DNA of 64,000 nucleotides, from assembly GCA_965243095.1 (NCBI GenBank), contig OZ251530.1, positions 4,030,001-4,094,000 on the forward strand. The letters are read 5' to 3'. This DNA comes from VXYL01 sp965243095. GTDB lineage: Bacteria > Pseudomonadota > Gammaproteobacteria > Pseudomonadales > Azotimanducaceae. The notes under the pieces were generated by a model. That model had not been told where the DNA came from and made no database searches. It saw only the letters and a list, made by a program, of their open reading frames with translations. The position numbers and the translations under genes were made by a program. Below are positions 8,337 to 17,087 of the stretch, piece by piece. The first letter of the stretch is position 1. Each line of letters begins with the position of its first letter.

Positions 8337-8933
8337 CTACGCTTCGACCGGAGGAGCGGACTCCTCGGCCTCGCCTTCGGCGGCCTCGCTTTCCGTCGCC
8401 GCCTCGGTTTTTTCTGCCGCCGCTTCGGTTTCTTCCGCCGCCGCTTCGGTTTCTTCCGCCGCCGCTTCGGTTTCTTCCGCCGCCGCCTCGGTTTCTTCCG
8501 CCGCCGCCTCGGTTTCTTCCGCCGCGGCCTCGTCGCGTTGCCGCCGTTCGATGCGCGCTTTCGTTTCCTCCTCGCGGCGCCGTTCGCGCTCGCGGTCCTT
8601 CTCCTGCTCGCGCAGCTCCTCCTCGTAGATCTTGGACATGGCCGTCTCCGCGGCCTTGCGGCGCACGGTGAGGCTGCGCAGCACCGCGTCGTTGAAGCGG
8701 AAGGCGCTCTCCAGCTCCTCGAGGGTCTGCCGCTCCACCTCGATGTTCATCAACACGTAGTGGGCCTTGTGGATCTTCGACACCGGATAGGCGAGTTGGC
8801 GACGCCCCCAGTCCTCCACGCGATGCGTCTTGCCGCCGCCGGTCTCGACCAGCTTGCCGTAGCGTTCGATCATGCCGGGCACCTGATCGCTTTGATCCGG
8901 ATGCACCATGAACACGATTTCGTAGTGCCTCAT
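8337..8933 (-). CDS. rpsF: 30S ribosomal protein S6 with long acidic repeat tail
   Basis: A 198-residue S6, versus about 100-135 in most bacteria. Residues 1-100 are a normal S6 (MRHYEIVFMVHPDQSDQV, HRVEDWGRRQLAYP, YVLMNIE). A charged helix of E/R follows (EEELREQEKDRERER), then six near-identical AAAEETE heptads and a Glu-rich end. In E. coli the RimK ligase adds glutamates to the S6 C-terminus; here a Glu-rich tail is encoded in the gene. It is the first gene of the rpsF-rpsR-rplI operon. Confidence 0.96.
   Translation of the reverse strand: MRHYEIVFMVHPDQSDQVPGMIERYGKLVETGGGKTHRVEDWGRRQLAYPVSKIHKAHYVLMNIEVERQTLEELESAFRFNDAVLRSLTVRRKAAETAMSKIYEEELREQEKDRERERRREEETKARIERRQRDEAAAEETEAAAEETEAAAEETEAAAEETEAAAEETEAAAEKTEAATESEAAEGEAEESAPPVEA
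8397..8525 (-). repeat. 21-bp tandem repeats encoding the S6 tail
   Basis: About six 21-bp units (coding-strand ggaagaaaccgaagcggcggc and close variants) encode AAAEETE. Several units are identical at the DNA level, so unit number probably varies between strains. Confidence 0.88.
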
Positions 8934-9037
8934 GCTTGCTCCCTTCGGGTTTGCTTCCGCCGCCGAGGGTGACCGGCGCCGTGAAGCAAGGAGTTGCCAC
9001 GCCCGCGCACCAACGCGAGCGGCCGCATTGTACCGTA

Positions 9038-9814
9038 TTACGCGCCGTGCGTGGCGCGCTGCCGGCGCGCCTCGAACAGCAACACGCCGAGGGCTACCGA
9101 GACGTTCAAGCTGGCGGTTGCGCCGTGCATGGGAATGCTCACCAGATGGTCGCAGCGCTCTCGCGTAAGGCGTCGCAGCCCTTGGTGTTCGCCGCCAACG
9201 ACAACCGCCGCGGCGTCGCCGTAGGAGACTTCGGTGTGTGCCTTGCCACCGCCTTCCACGCCTCCCACCAGCCACACGCCGCGCGCCCGCAGCCAGTCCA
9301 TGCGCCGCGCAAGGTTGGCGACTTCGACGATGAACAGGTGTTCCAGCGCGCCGCTTGCGGCTTTCGCAACCACGCTGGACAACGGCGCGCTGCGTCGTCG
9401 CGGCAGCAGCACGGCGTCCGCTCCGGCGGCCTCCGCGGTGCGCAGGCAGGCGCCGAGATTGCGCGGGTCTTGGACGCCGTCGAGAATCACCAGCAACGGC
9501 TTGGCGAAGCTCTCCCAGCGCGCTTCCAAATCCGCCTCCGTGGCCGGCGCGATGCGGTGCCTCTCGGCCGCAACGCCACCGTGGGCGACCACGCCGCCGG
9601 CGCGGGCGCGGCGGTGCAGCGCCACAGCCGGCGCGCGTTCCACGCGCACACCGGCCTCCCGCGCCAGCGTCAGCAGTTCGCCGACTTGCCGCGAACGCCG
9701 ACCTTCCGCCACCAGCACGCGGCGCACCGCGGCCGGAGCGGCGTCGAGCAACGCCCGCACGGCGTGTGCGCCGAACACCCAGTCCTCTTCGCGGGCGCGA
9801 TCGCTACTCGGCAT
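9038..9814 (-). CDS. rlmB: 23S rRNA (guanosine-2'-O-)-methyltransferase RlmB
   Basis: A 258-residue SpoU/TrmH-class enzyme that methylates G2251 of 23S rRNA. The N-terminal substrate-binding part starts WVFGAHAVRALLD. The three SpoU motifs are present: LDGVQDPRNLGACLRTAEAAG, GGEHQGLRRL and IPMHGATASLNVSVALGV. The ATG at 9814 is preferred over an in-frame TTG at 9832. It lies about 100 bases upstream of rpsF on the same strand, the arrangement common in gammaproteobacteria. Confidence 0.95.
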   Translation of the reverse strand: MPSSDRAREEDWVFGAHAVRALLDAAPAAVRRVLVAEGRRSRQVGELLTLAREAGVRVERAPAVALHRRARAGGVVAHGGVAAERHRIAPATEADLEARWESFAKPLLVILDGVQDPRNLGACLRTAEAAGADAVLLPRRRSAPLSSVVAKAASGALEHLFIVEVANLARRMDWLRARGVWLVGGVEGGGKAHTEVSYGDAAAVVVGGEHQGLRRLTRERCDHLVSIPMHGATASLNVSVALGVLLFEARRQRATHGA

Positions 9815-9875
9815 CGTTAGTGCGAGGCGCAACCGCGGAGGAAGTCGGCGCTTGCCAGTGCGCCGTCGCGGTCGC

Positions 9876-11459
9876 TCAAAGGTCTTCGATTTTCCGCGAT
9901 GTCGGCATCGAGCCCATCGCGCCGCCGGCCCAGCCGTGGAAGATGGCGGAGAACTTGCCCGCTTCGGAACCCGCCACCACGATGTGCAGGTTCTCCTTGG
10001 CGGCGAACTTGGGCGCGGGGCGGGCTCGGCGTTCGGCGGGCATGGCTTGCAGGCGGTCGTGGGGGATGCCGCCGCCGATGTCGGCGTCGGACGCGAGCTC
10101 GCGCAGCGGGCGGGCGGTCACGTTCTGCACGTGTTCGCGCAGGTCGTCTTTGCCGAAGCCATCGCGGGCGAGGGTGTCCACGTGTTCCGGCGACACCACC
10201 AGCAAGGTGTCGGAGACGTTGTGGGCGCGGACATGGTGCGCCGCCTCCAAAGAAAGCGCCATGCTGCCGGCGAGTTGGCGGGCGGAGCGCGACGATTGAT
10301 CCACGCACAGCGCCGGGCCGCCGGTCATGGCGAACGCGGTGACCACCGAATCTTCCGCGCGAAAGCCGCGTTCCACATGCAGCGGCGGCCAGGGGCTGCG
10401 CTCCTCCCATTCGGCGAAGCACATGGTGAACTTCATGGGGTTGCCGAAGGTGGAACGCTCGGTGCCGCCCGGCTTGGCGCCGCCGACGTTGCGCACCAGC
10501 AGCCGCAGCGCGCGGCCGATGGCGGCGTTGGCGCGGGTGCCCTGGCCCAGTGCGCCGAGGCGCATGTTCATGCCGATGCGGTGGCGAATCGGCCCGCTCA
10601 CCACCAGCACCGGCGAGGCGCCCATGGTGGTGGCGTTCACGCCGTGGATGTTGAACTCCTCGTTGCACACCGCCTCCACCGCGGCCAGCACCACCGGCAG
10701 GTGTTCCGGGCGGCAGCCGGCGAGCACGGCGTTGATTGCGACTTTCTCCACGGTTGCCGGCGCGTAGTTCGGCGGCACGGTGGCCACCACTTCCTGGCTG
10801 TCGCGGCGGGTGCCGCCGAGCATCCGCAGTACGCGCTGGGGCGTGGGCGGCACCACCGGCAGGCCATCGGTGAAGCCTTGGTCGAACAGGAACTCGTGGA
10901 CGTCGTCGGCCGGCGCGATGGCGACCTGGCGCGCCCGCAGCGGGCTGTTCTCGGATTCGGCGCGCAACCGTTCGGCCACCGTGGGGTCTTGGGTGAGGGA
11001 ACCGCAGCCCGGACGCCACTTCGGCAGAGCTTCCCAATCCACCGCGGTGTTGGGCGCGTGGGCGGCGAAGAACGCTTGCCACTCGGCGCGGTCGAATCCC
11101 ACCAGCCGTGCCCGCTCGCGGCCGTCGCCGTCGGCGAGCAGCAGCAGCGGCACGGTCTCCACGTCGTAGGCGAAGGAGACTTTGAGAATCGAATCGTCCA
11201 ACAGCGGCAGGGTGAGGCCGTGGGTTTCGATCAGCGCACGGTTGCCGTCCGCGGTCTGCCCGGGCGCCAGCACCTCCAGGTCGCCGCCTTCGTGCAGGGC
11301 TTGCAGCAGCGGCATCACCAGATTGCACGTCGGGCAGTCCTCCTTCACGAAGCAGAGCAGGGCGGGTTTCGCCCGGCCGGTGGGGAACGTGAAGTCCTGG
11401 CCGGAGGCCGTGTCCGCCAGGGAGAACGGTTGGAGCGAAGCGCTCACTTCCGTACGCAC
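9876..11459 (-). CDS. Thioredoxin-fold protein fused to a large domain I cannot name
   Basis: A 527-residue protein. Residues 1-140 look like a thioredoxin domain, with the redox motif CPTC at 42-45 (FVKEDCPTCNLVMPLLQAL) and a cis-Pro-type VETVPLLLL. The remaining ~370 residues form a separate domain beginning FLFDQGFTDGLPVVPPT, with conserved-looking VAINAVLAGCRPEHLPVVL, NIHGVNATTMGASPVLVVSG and RLGALGQGTRANAAIGRAL. No signal peptide is visible, so it is probably cytoplasmic. The second domain has few cysteines that could partner the CPTC site, apart from Cys in NAVLAGC and RPGCGS. It sits 7 bases after the RraA-like gene and is likely co-transcribed. A redox role is inferred from the N-terminus only. 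Confidence 0.8.
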   Translation of the reverse strand: MRTEVSASLQPFSLADTASGQDFTFPTGRAKPALLCFVKEDCPTCNLVMPLLQALHEGGDLEVLAPGQTADGNRALIETHGLTLPLLDDSILKVSFAYDVETVPLLLLADGDGRERARLVGFDRAEWQAFFAAHAPNTAVDWEALPKWRPGCGSLTQDPTVAERLRAESENSPLRARQVAIAPADDVHEFLFDQGFTDGLPVVPPTPQRVLRMLGGTRRDSQEVVATVPPNYAPATVEKVAINAVLAGCRPEHLPVVLAAVEAVCNEEFNIHGVNATTMGASPVLVVSGPIRHRIGMNMRLGALGQGTRANAAIGRALRLLVRNVGGAKPGGTERSTFGNPMKFTMCFAEWEERSPWPPLHVERGFRAEDSVVTAFAMTGGPALCVDQSSRSARQLAGSMALSLEAAHHVRAHNVSDTLLVVSPEHVDTLARDGFGKDDLREHVQNVTARPLRELASDADIGGGIPHDRLQAMPAERRARPAPKFAAKENLHIVVAGSEAGKFSAIFHGWAGGAMGSMPTSRKIEDL

Positions 11460-11466
11460 GCGGAAT

Positions 11467-12159
11467 CTAGTGGATTTCGGCGGCGCTGCCTTGGGCTTCG
11501 CGCAGCTTCTCCACGTTGAAGCCGGGCTGTTTGGCGGCGTTGATGATCACCGCCTCGCGGCGGGCGATGGCGGCGGCGGCGTCCATCACCTTGTCCGCCA
11601 CGTCGTGCGGAATCACCACCGCGCCGTGCATGTCCGCATGCACCAGATCGCCGTCGTTCACGTTCATGCCGCTCACGTGTACCGTGCCGGCGAAGGACAC
11701 CACATGCACGAAGGCATGCGAGGGGCCCACGCGGTCGGCGAGCATCTGGAAGCCCTCGGCGACGTCCGGCAGGTCGCGCACGCTGCCGTCGGTGATGACG
11801 CCGGCGCAGCCCAAGCCCCGGTGGATGTTGCTGTTCACCTCGCCCCAGAACGAGCCGTAGCCGCGCGCTTCGCCGTCCAAGTCCTGAATGATGGAGATGG
11901 CGGGCTTGGGGCCGCCGTTGTCGATGTAGTCGTAGTAGTCGCCGGGCTGCGGGCGCGGGTCCGCCGGATGCGCGGCGCGGATGGTGGCGGTGCGCGCGTA
12001 GCCCACCATGACGCCGAGTTCCGGCCGCGTGCAAACCAGCGGCGAGGTGGTGTAGCCGTAGCCGCGGCGCTTCGGCGCCACGACCTCCAGCGCGTTGCAG
12101 ACGGTGGGCGTGTCGATGGTGGCGAGCTGTTCGAGCAGCGCCGCGGGATGTTCGGCCAT
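11467..12159 (-). CDS. RraA-like protein (HMG aldolase / RraA family)
   Basis: A 230-residue protein of the RraA/4-hydroxy-4-methyl-2-oxoglutarate aldolase fold. Typical elements are IDTPTVCNALE, GYARTATI, FWGEVNSNIHRGLGCAGVITDGSVRDL and VHADMHGAVVIPHDVADKV. Members are either RNase E inhibitors or metal-dependent aldolases/decarboxylases acting on pyruvate-related acids. The DGxVRD motif and a catabolic-looking neighbour favour the enzyme type. It lies directly upstream of the thioredoxin-fusion gene. Confidence 0.85.
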   Translation of the reverse strand: MAEHPAALLEQLATIDTPTVCNALEVVAPKRRGYGYTTSPLVCTRPELGVMVGYARTATIRAAHPADPRPQPGDYYDYIDNGGPKPAISIIQDLDGEARGYGSFWGEVNSNIHRGLGCAGVITDGSVRDLPDVAEGFQMLADRVGPSHAFVHVVSFAGTVHVSGMNVNDGDLVHADMHGAVVIPHDVADKVMDAAAAIARREAVIINAAKQPGFNVEKLREAQGSAAEIH

Positions 12160-12213
12160 GGGGGCTTCCTTCTCTCCTAGATACCGGCAGATTCGTTGCA
12201 GTGTAACAACCGT

Positions 12214-13425
12214 TCAGTCGCGGCGCAGTTCCTTCGACACCGCGATGGGGCTGGGATAGCGGAAGATCACCAAATAGCTGGAAACCAGCAGCGTCAGCAC
12301 CGTCGCCCCCTGCACCACGTGCGCCGCGTCGGCGGTGATCAACCCGCCGGCCACATACACCAGCAGCAGCGAGAACTCGCTGCCCTGCCCCAAGCGGTAG
12401 CCGATCTCCCTGGCCACGCCTTGCGGCTCCTTCCGCCACCGCAGCAGCGTCTGAAACACGAACGGCTTGGCGGCAACCACCAAACCCGCCAGCAGCAGCG
12501 TCGGCAGCCACACGTCCAGCAGCACCGCCGGGTCGATGGAGGCGCCCACGGCGAAGAAGAACAGCACGAGGAAGAAATCCCGCAGCGGGCGCAGGCTCTC
12601 GGTGATGTACGGCGCGATGATCGAGTTGGCGAGCGCCACACCGGCGGCGAAGGCGCCGATTTCCCAAGAGAGGTTCAGCCAATGCGACAGGCTGCCGATG
12701 CCGAGGCACCAGCCGATGGCGAGCAGAAAGGTGAACTCGGCGAACACGTCGAAGCGCCTGAGCAGCGGCTCGATGGCGTAGCGCACCCCGGCGAACGCCA
12801 CCGCCACCACCAGCGGCAACGCCACCGCCACGCTGAGCACCGTCATCCACGTTTCGCCGCCGCTGTCCGTGCCCTGCACCACCAGCAGCGCCACCACCGC
12901 CACCAGGTCTTGAATCAACAACAGCGCGATCACCAGCTCGCCGGTGTGCCGGTGGTGCAGCACCGTGGTCGGCAGCAGCTTGATGCCGAGGATGGTGCTG
13001 GAGAACATGCAAGCGACGCCCGTGAACACCGCCTCCGTCCACGAGAACCCGAACGCCGCCATCAAGCCGAAGCCGAGGCCGAAGAACACCGCGCAACTGG
13101 CCACCGCGGTAAGCACGGATTGCCCCACCATGTGCTTCAGTTTGCTGGGCGGCAGCTCCAAGCCCACGAGGAACAGCAGGAAGATGATGCCGATCTCGCC
13201 GATCTCGCTCGCCACCGCCGCATCCGGCACCAGCTTGAGGCCGTAGGGGCCGAACGCGCAGCCGATGGCGATGTAGGCGACGATGAGCGGCTGCCGCGTG
13301 AACAGCGCCAGCGCCGCCAACGCCGCGGCGCCGGCGAAGATGACGAAGAAGGACTCGATGATGTCGGCCGGCACGCTCTGGCCCTCGCAGCTTGCGCGCG
13401 CCCGCTTGAGGCGCGCTTGGAGCAT
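12214..13425 (-). CDS. CPA2 family monovalent cation:proton antiporter (KefB-like membrane domain)
   Basis: A 403-residue inner-membrane protein with 11-12 hydrophobic segments and no C-terminal TrkA-N domain, so it is a membrane-only version of Kef-type K+/H+ antiporters. Family features are IIFLLFLVGLEL, SSTILGIKLLP, LLLIQDLVAVVALLV and the QGSEFSLLLVY stretch. An in-frame GTG at 13374 preceded by gaggg could be the true start, because the first 17 residues are polar and atypical. Ion specificity is unknown. Confidence 0.87.
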   Translation of the reverse strand: MLQARLKRARASCEGQSVPADIIESFFVIFAGAAALAALALFTRQPLIVAYIAIGCAFGPYGLKLVPDAAVASEIGEIGIIFLLFLVGLELPPSKLKHMVGQSVLTAVASCAVFFGLGFGLMAAFGFSWTEAVFTGVACMFSSTILGIKLLPTTVLHHRHTGELVIALLLIQDLVAVVALLVVQGTDSGGETWMTVLSVAVALPLVVAVAFAGVRYAIEPLLRRFDVFAEFTFLLAIGWCLGIGSLSHWLNLSWEIGAFAAGVALANSIIAPYITESLRPLRDFFLVLFFFAVGASIDPAVLLDVWLPTLLLAGLVVAAKPFVFQTLLRWRKEPQGVAREIGYRLGQGSEFSLLLVYVAGGLITADAAHVVQGATVLTLLVSSYLVIFRYPSPIAVSKELRRD

Positions 13426-13460
13426 AATAGCGCGACCCCCTGTGTGATCGGGACTAGGGC

Positions 13461-16424
13461 ATGTGGCGTAGGCGGCGCAGGCGAATCGGATTGTGGCGCA
13501 CCGCGGCGGCCGCGGCCCTCGGCGGCTTGGCCTTCCCGGCCGCCGGCCAAGCGCCTAGGTCCATCGAGATCATCTGTCCCTGCGCCATCGAGCGGGATGG
13601 CGAAGCCGTCACCGTGACCCTCGGCGCGCGCAACGTCGGCGAGACGCCCAGCCGGGAACTGCGCGTCAAGTTCCGCGGCTTCATCAACACCGACGACGGG
13701 CTGCGCCCCTACATCCTCGGCGAGGTGTCGTTGGGCGCCAGCCTCGCCGCCAACGAGACGCGGGAACCCGCCACCTACACCTTCGACGAGTTCTATTCGG
13801 TTCCACCCGGCGAATACGACCTGTTCCTTACGCTCGACAACGGAAACGAACCTGTGGACAGGGTGTGGATGGAAGGCACGACGCATCCGGGCGTCGCCAC
13901 GTTCCGCGCCCGCAACGAGGATTGGCTCGCCGACAGCGACAGCGATGGCGTGGGCGACTTGAACGAACGCCTGGCAGGCACGGACCCCGAGGACGCCGCC
14001 TCCACGCCCGGCACCGTCACGGTGGATGTTCTCGCCCTTTACACCGATGGATTCAGCCAACTCTACGATGGCGATCCGCACACGCGCATCCTGCATGTCA
14101 CCACGGTGGCCAACGAGATCTTCCGCGCCAGCGAAACCGGTGTGCGGTTTCGCATCGTCGGGTTTGTGGAAACGGAAATCCGCAACGCTTGGAACCCGTT
14201 CTCGGAACCCGCCCGGGCGTACTTGAAGCCGCTCGAGGATCGACACGGCGCCGATGTCGTGTTGCTGTTTCGCCCGTTCGTCGAAGGCGGTCGGATCTGC
14301 GGCTGGGCGAACGAGCCGTCACGCCACCGCGGGCGCATTCGTTTCGCCGAGCAAGGCGGCTTCGATCGCAATCTCGCCAGCGTGTTTGGCGACTGCGCCG
14401 GCCAAACGACGGCGCACGAGCTCGGCCATGTGCTTGGCCTCGGCCACTCGCTGCGGCAAGGCGAAGTGGGCACGTTCCGCTGGTCGCGCGGGCACTACGT
14501 CTTGCCCGAGGACGAGCGCGGCATCCACGCCGAAGGCACGACGATGACCTACGGCCACACCTACCTCGACCGGTTCTCGTCGCTGGACGCAAGCTGCGGC
14601 GGACGCCCCTGCGGGGTAGCCATCGACAGCTTGCAGGGCGCGGACGCGGTGAGGAGCCTAAGCGTGACGCGGTTCCAGGTGGCGGCATTGCGGGCGCCCC
14701 AACCCGATGGCGATGGCGACGGCTTCGTCGCCCCGGTGGACGACGACGACGCCAACCCCGACATTTGGCGCGATCACGACAACGACGGCGTCAACGACGA
14801 CATCGATGCCGACGACGATGGCGACGGCGTGGCGGACGACGACGACGCCTTCCCGCTGGACGCCCGCGACTGGCAGGACACCGACGGCGACGGCGTGGGC
14901 GACAAAGCCGATGCCTTCCCCGAATACGCGAACCACGAGGTGCCGCTGTTCATCGCCGCCGGACGCGCCGATGGACGACAAGGCTTCGTGCGCATCATCA
15001 ACCGCTCCGAGGAGAGAGGCGAGGTACACATCGCGGCGTTCGACGACGCGGGCAAGGCCGCCGAGCGCGTCAAGCTGGCCATCGAACCGTTCCAAACCAT
15101 CCACTTCAACTCCGAGCATCTGGAGCGGGGAGACGCCAACCGCGATCTTGCCGCCGTGGGCGATGGCGACGGCGATTGGCGGCTGATCCTCGCCTCCCCG
15201 CTGACGTTGGAAGTGCTGGCCTATGTGCGCACGCCGGACGGCTTCCTCACCGCCATGCACGACACCGTGCCGTTCGTGGAAGGCGCGCATCAGGTGCGGT
15301 TCTTCAATCCGGCGTCGAACGCGCGCCAACGCAGCCTGCTGCGCCTTGCGAATCCCAGCGCCAGGCCGGTGGAGGTGACCATCACCGGCGTTGACGACCA
15401 AGGCCGCTCGCCGGGCACCGCGGTGCGGCTGACCGTTCCCGCCGGCGCGGCACGGACGCTCAACAGCACCCAGCTGGAAGAAGGCGACGGGCTCAGCGGC
15501 GCGTTGGGGGACGGCCGCGGCAAGTGGCGGTTTGCGGTGGTGGCCAACGGCGACCTGCGCGTGATGAGCCTGATGGAGAGCCCCAGCGGCCACCTATCCA
15601 ATCTTTCCGCCGCCCCGGCCCTCGGCTTGCCGTACCTAAACGCTGGGGGCGATGGCGAGCACCTGTTCCTGTTTCCGTCCACCACCGATGCGCGCCAGCA
15701 GGGGTTCGCGCGCATCTTGAACCGCGACATCCTGCCGAACCTGGTGAACGTCTTCGGCCACGCCGGTCAAAGCCCGCGCCGCACCTTTTTCCAGCTACCC
15801 GTCAACCATGTCGCGCACTTCAACTCCAACGACCTCGCGCACGGCAAGCCGGCGCTGGGGATGGAGGCCTTGGGCGCCACCGAGACGCCGTGGTGGTTGC
15901 GGATCATCGGCGGGGAAGCCATCCACGCCCTCGCCTACATCCGCACCGAGGACGGCTTCGTGACCTCAATGCACGATGTCGCGCCGGCGTTCTACGAGTA
16001 TGTAAGGCCAAACGGCCCCGGCCGCCACGAGGTGGTGACGTTCAATCCGGGCAGCAATCGAGACCGGCGCAGCGTGCTGCGGATCGTCAATCCGCGGCCG
16101 GAGGGCGACGTCGAGGTGACTATCGAGGGCATCGACGACGCCGGCAAGACCGCGGGCGATCCGGTGCGGTTGACGCTGCCGGCGTTGACTTCGCGGATGC
16201 TCACTGCCGCGGAGCTGGAAACCGGCGCCGCCGAGGGCTTGCAGGGCGCGTTGGGCGATGGCGAGGGCAAGTGGCGTCTCGTCGTCAAAGCCGACGCTTT
16301 GATCGCTGTGATGAGCTTGCTCGAAAGCCCAAAGACCGGCCATCTGACCAATCTCTCCACCGGCACGGCGCCGCGGCCGGCGCGCGAGCCTTTGGTGGAT
16401 CCCGATCCTCCGGAAGGGCCGTAG
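13461..16424 (+). CDS. Secreted zinc metalloprotease with calcium repeats and C-terminal adhesin-like modules
   Basis: A 987-residue protein that starts with a long Arg-rich signal peptide ending AFPAAGQA. Residues ~33-140 look like a CARDB-type beta domain. The protease domain follows with HELGHVLGLGH (His319, Glu320, His323, His329), the extended zinc motif of M12-like metallopeptidases. Residues ~415-490 contain thrombospondin type-3-like calcium repeats (DNDGVNDDIDADDDGDGV). Two ~230-residue regions from about 493 and 734 each contain two ~115-residue modules, with FVRIINRS, HFNS, GDWRL, DGFLTAMHD and GHLSNLS. The same modules end the partial gene at 2-493 and the LRR protein at 30187. 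Extracellular proteolysis or adhesion is likely. It is followed after one base by the propeptide-like gene. Confidence 0.88.
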   Translation: MWRRRRRRIGLWRTAAAAALGGLAFPAAGQAPRSIEIICPCAIERDGEAVTVTLGARNVGETPSRELRVKFRGFINTDDGLRPYILGEVSLGASLAANETREPATYTFDEFYSVPPGEYDLFLTLDNGNEPVDRVWMEGTTHPGVATFRARNEDWLADSDSDGVGDLNERLAGTDPEDAASTPGTVTVDVLALYTDGFSQLYDGDPHTRILHVTTVANEIFRASETGVRFRIVGFVETEIRNAWNPFSEPARAYLKPLEDRHGADVVLLFRPFVEGGRICGWANEPSRHRGRIRFAEQGGFDRNLASVFGDCAGQTTAHELGHVLGLGHSLRQGEVGTFRWSRGHYVLPEDERGIHAEGTTMTYGHTYLDRFSSLDASCGGRPCGVAIDSLQGADAVRSLSVTRFQVAALRAPQPDGDGDGFVAPVDDDDANPDIWRDHDNDGVNDDIDADDDGDGVADDDDAFPLDARDWQDTDGDGVGDKADAFPEYANHEVPLFIAAGRADGRQGFVRIINRSEERGEVHIAAFDDAGKAAERVKLAIEPFQTIHFNSEHLERGDANRDLAAVGDGDGDWRLILASPLTLEVLAYVRTPDGFLTAMHDTVPFVEGAHQVRFFNPASNARQRSLLRLANPSARPVEVTITGVDDQGRSPGTAVRLTVPAGAARTLNSTQLEEGDGLSGALGDGRGKWRFAVVANGDLRVMSLMESPSGHLSNLSAAPALGLPYLNAGGDGEHLFLFPSTTDARQQGFARILNRDILPNLVNVFGHAGQSPRRTFFQLPVNHVAHFNSNDLAHGKPALGMEALGATETPWWLRIIGGEAIHALAYIRTEDGFVTSMHDVAPAFYEYVRPNGPGRHEVVTFNPGSNRDRRSVLRIVNPRPEGDVEVTIEGIDDAGKTAGDPVRLTLPALTSRMLTAAELETGAAEGLQGALGDGEGKWRLVVKADALIAVMSLLESPKTGHLTNLSTGTAPRPAREPLVDPDPPEGP

Positions 16425-16425
16425 C

Positions 16426-17073
16426 GTGACGCGCCGCCTTGCGTTGGTCATCGGCATCGCCTTGCTTGCCGGCGTTGCCGTCGGCCTGTTGCTTGCGCGC
16501 AAGCCAGCGCCGGAACCGGCGCCGGTTGCCGACGCCGAGCCGAGCCCGGAGGTCGTTGCCGCGCCGCCGCCCGCCGCGCCGCCGGCAACGCACGGTCAAC
16601 CGCAAGCGAACGTCTCCGCGGCACCGGCACCGTGGCAGGCCGTCGATCCCGCGGAAGTCGACCCCGCCGACACGCCCACCCACCGCGAGGTCGTCGCCGG
16701 CCGGGCGCTGGTCAAGTTGGCCGCCGGCCTCGGCAACTGGAACGCCGGCGACACCCTCGCGTTGGCCATCCCCCAACACAACACCGTCTTCGAGGTCCGC
16801 ATCGAAGACCTGCATCGCGGCCCCGGCGGCGCCCGCGCGTTCACCGGCACGTTGGCCGCCACCGACACCGCGCACGGTTTCGTGCTGACGGTCGGCCGCG
16901 CCAGCACGTTCGCCAACATCACCACCCCGGCGGGCCGCTACGAGCTGGTCGGCAACCGGCGCTACGCTTGGCTGATGCCGGTCGCCAACATGGATCGCGA
17001 CGTGGACTACAGCGTCCCCGACTACCACCCCCGCCACAACGCGCTGCCCGAACGGCAACGCCCATCACGCTAA
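16426..17073 (+). CDS. Membrane-anchored protein resembling a metalloprotease propeptide
   Basis: A 215-residue product from a GTG one base after the protease stop. Residues 5-24 form a transmembrane anchor (ALVIGIALLAGVAVGLLLA), followed by a Pro/Ala-rich linker to about residue 70. The C-terminal part (LAIPQHNTVFEVRIEDLHRG, AHGFVLTVGRASTFANI, GRYELVGNRRYAWLM) resembles the region before the catalytic domain of the protease at 28882 (VVERT, GYSLSGRV, WGFVTLVVHEEAV, YELTYLGGGVHALRDV). The protease just upstream lacks such a region. I infer a chaperone or inhibitor in trans for that protease; this is untested. Confidence 0.7.
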   Translation: MTRRLALVIGIALLAGVAVGLLLARKPAPEPAPVADAEPSPEVVAAPPPAAPPATHGQPQANVSAAPAPWQAVDPAEVDPADTPTHREVVAGRALVKLAAGLGNWNAGDTLALAIPQHNTVFEVRIEDLHRGPGGARAFTGTLAATDTAHGFVLTVGRASTFANITTPAGRYELVGNRRYAWLMPVANMDRDVDYSVPDYHPRHNALPERQRPSR

Positions 17074-17087
17074 AATTGCGCTGCTTG

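Noticed and set aside
8397..8525. 21-bp repeats considered as a regulatory iteron
   Set aside because: They lie inside rpsF and encode a regular acidic tail.
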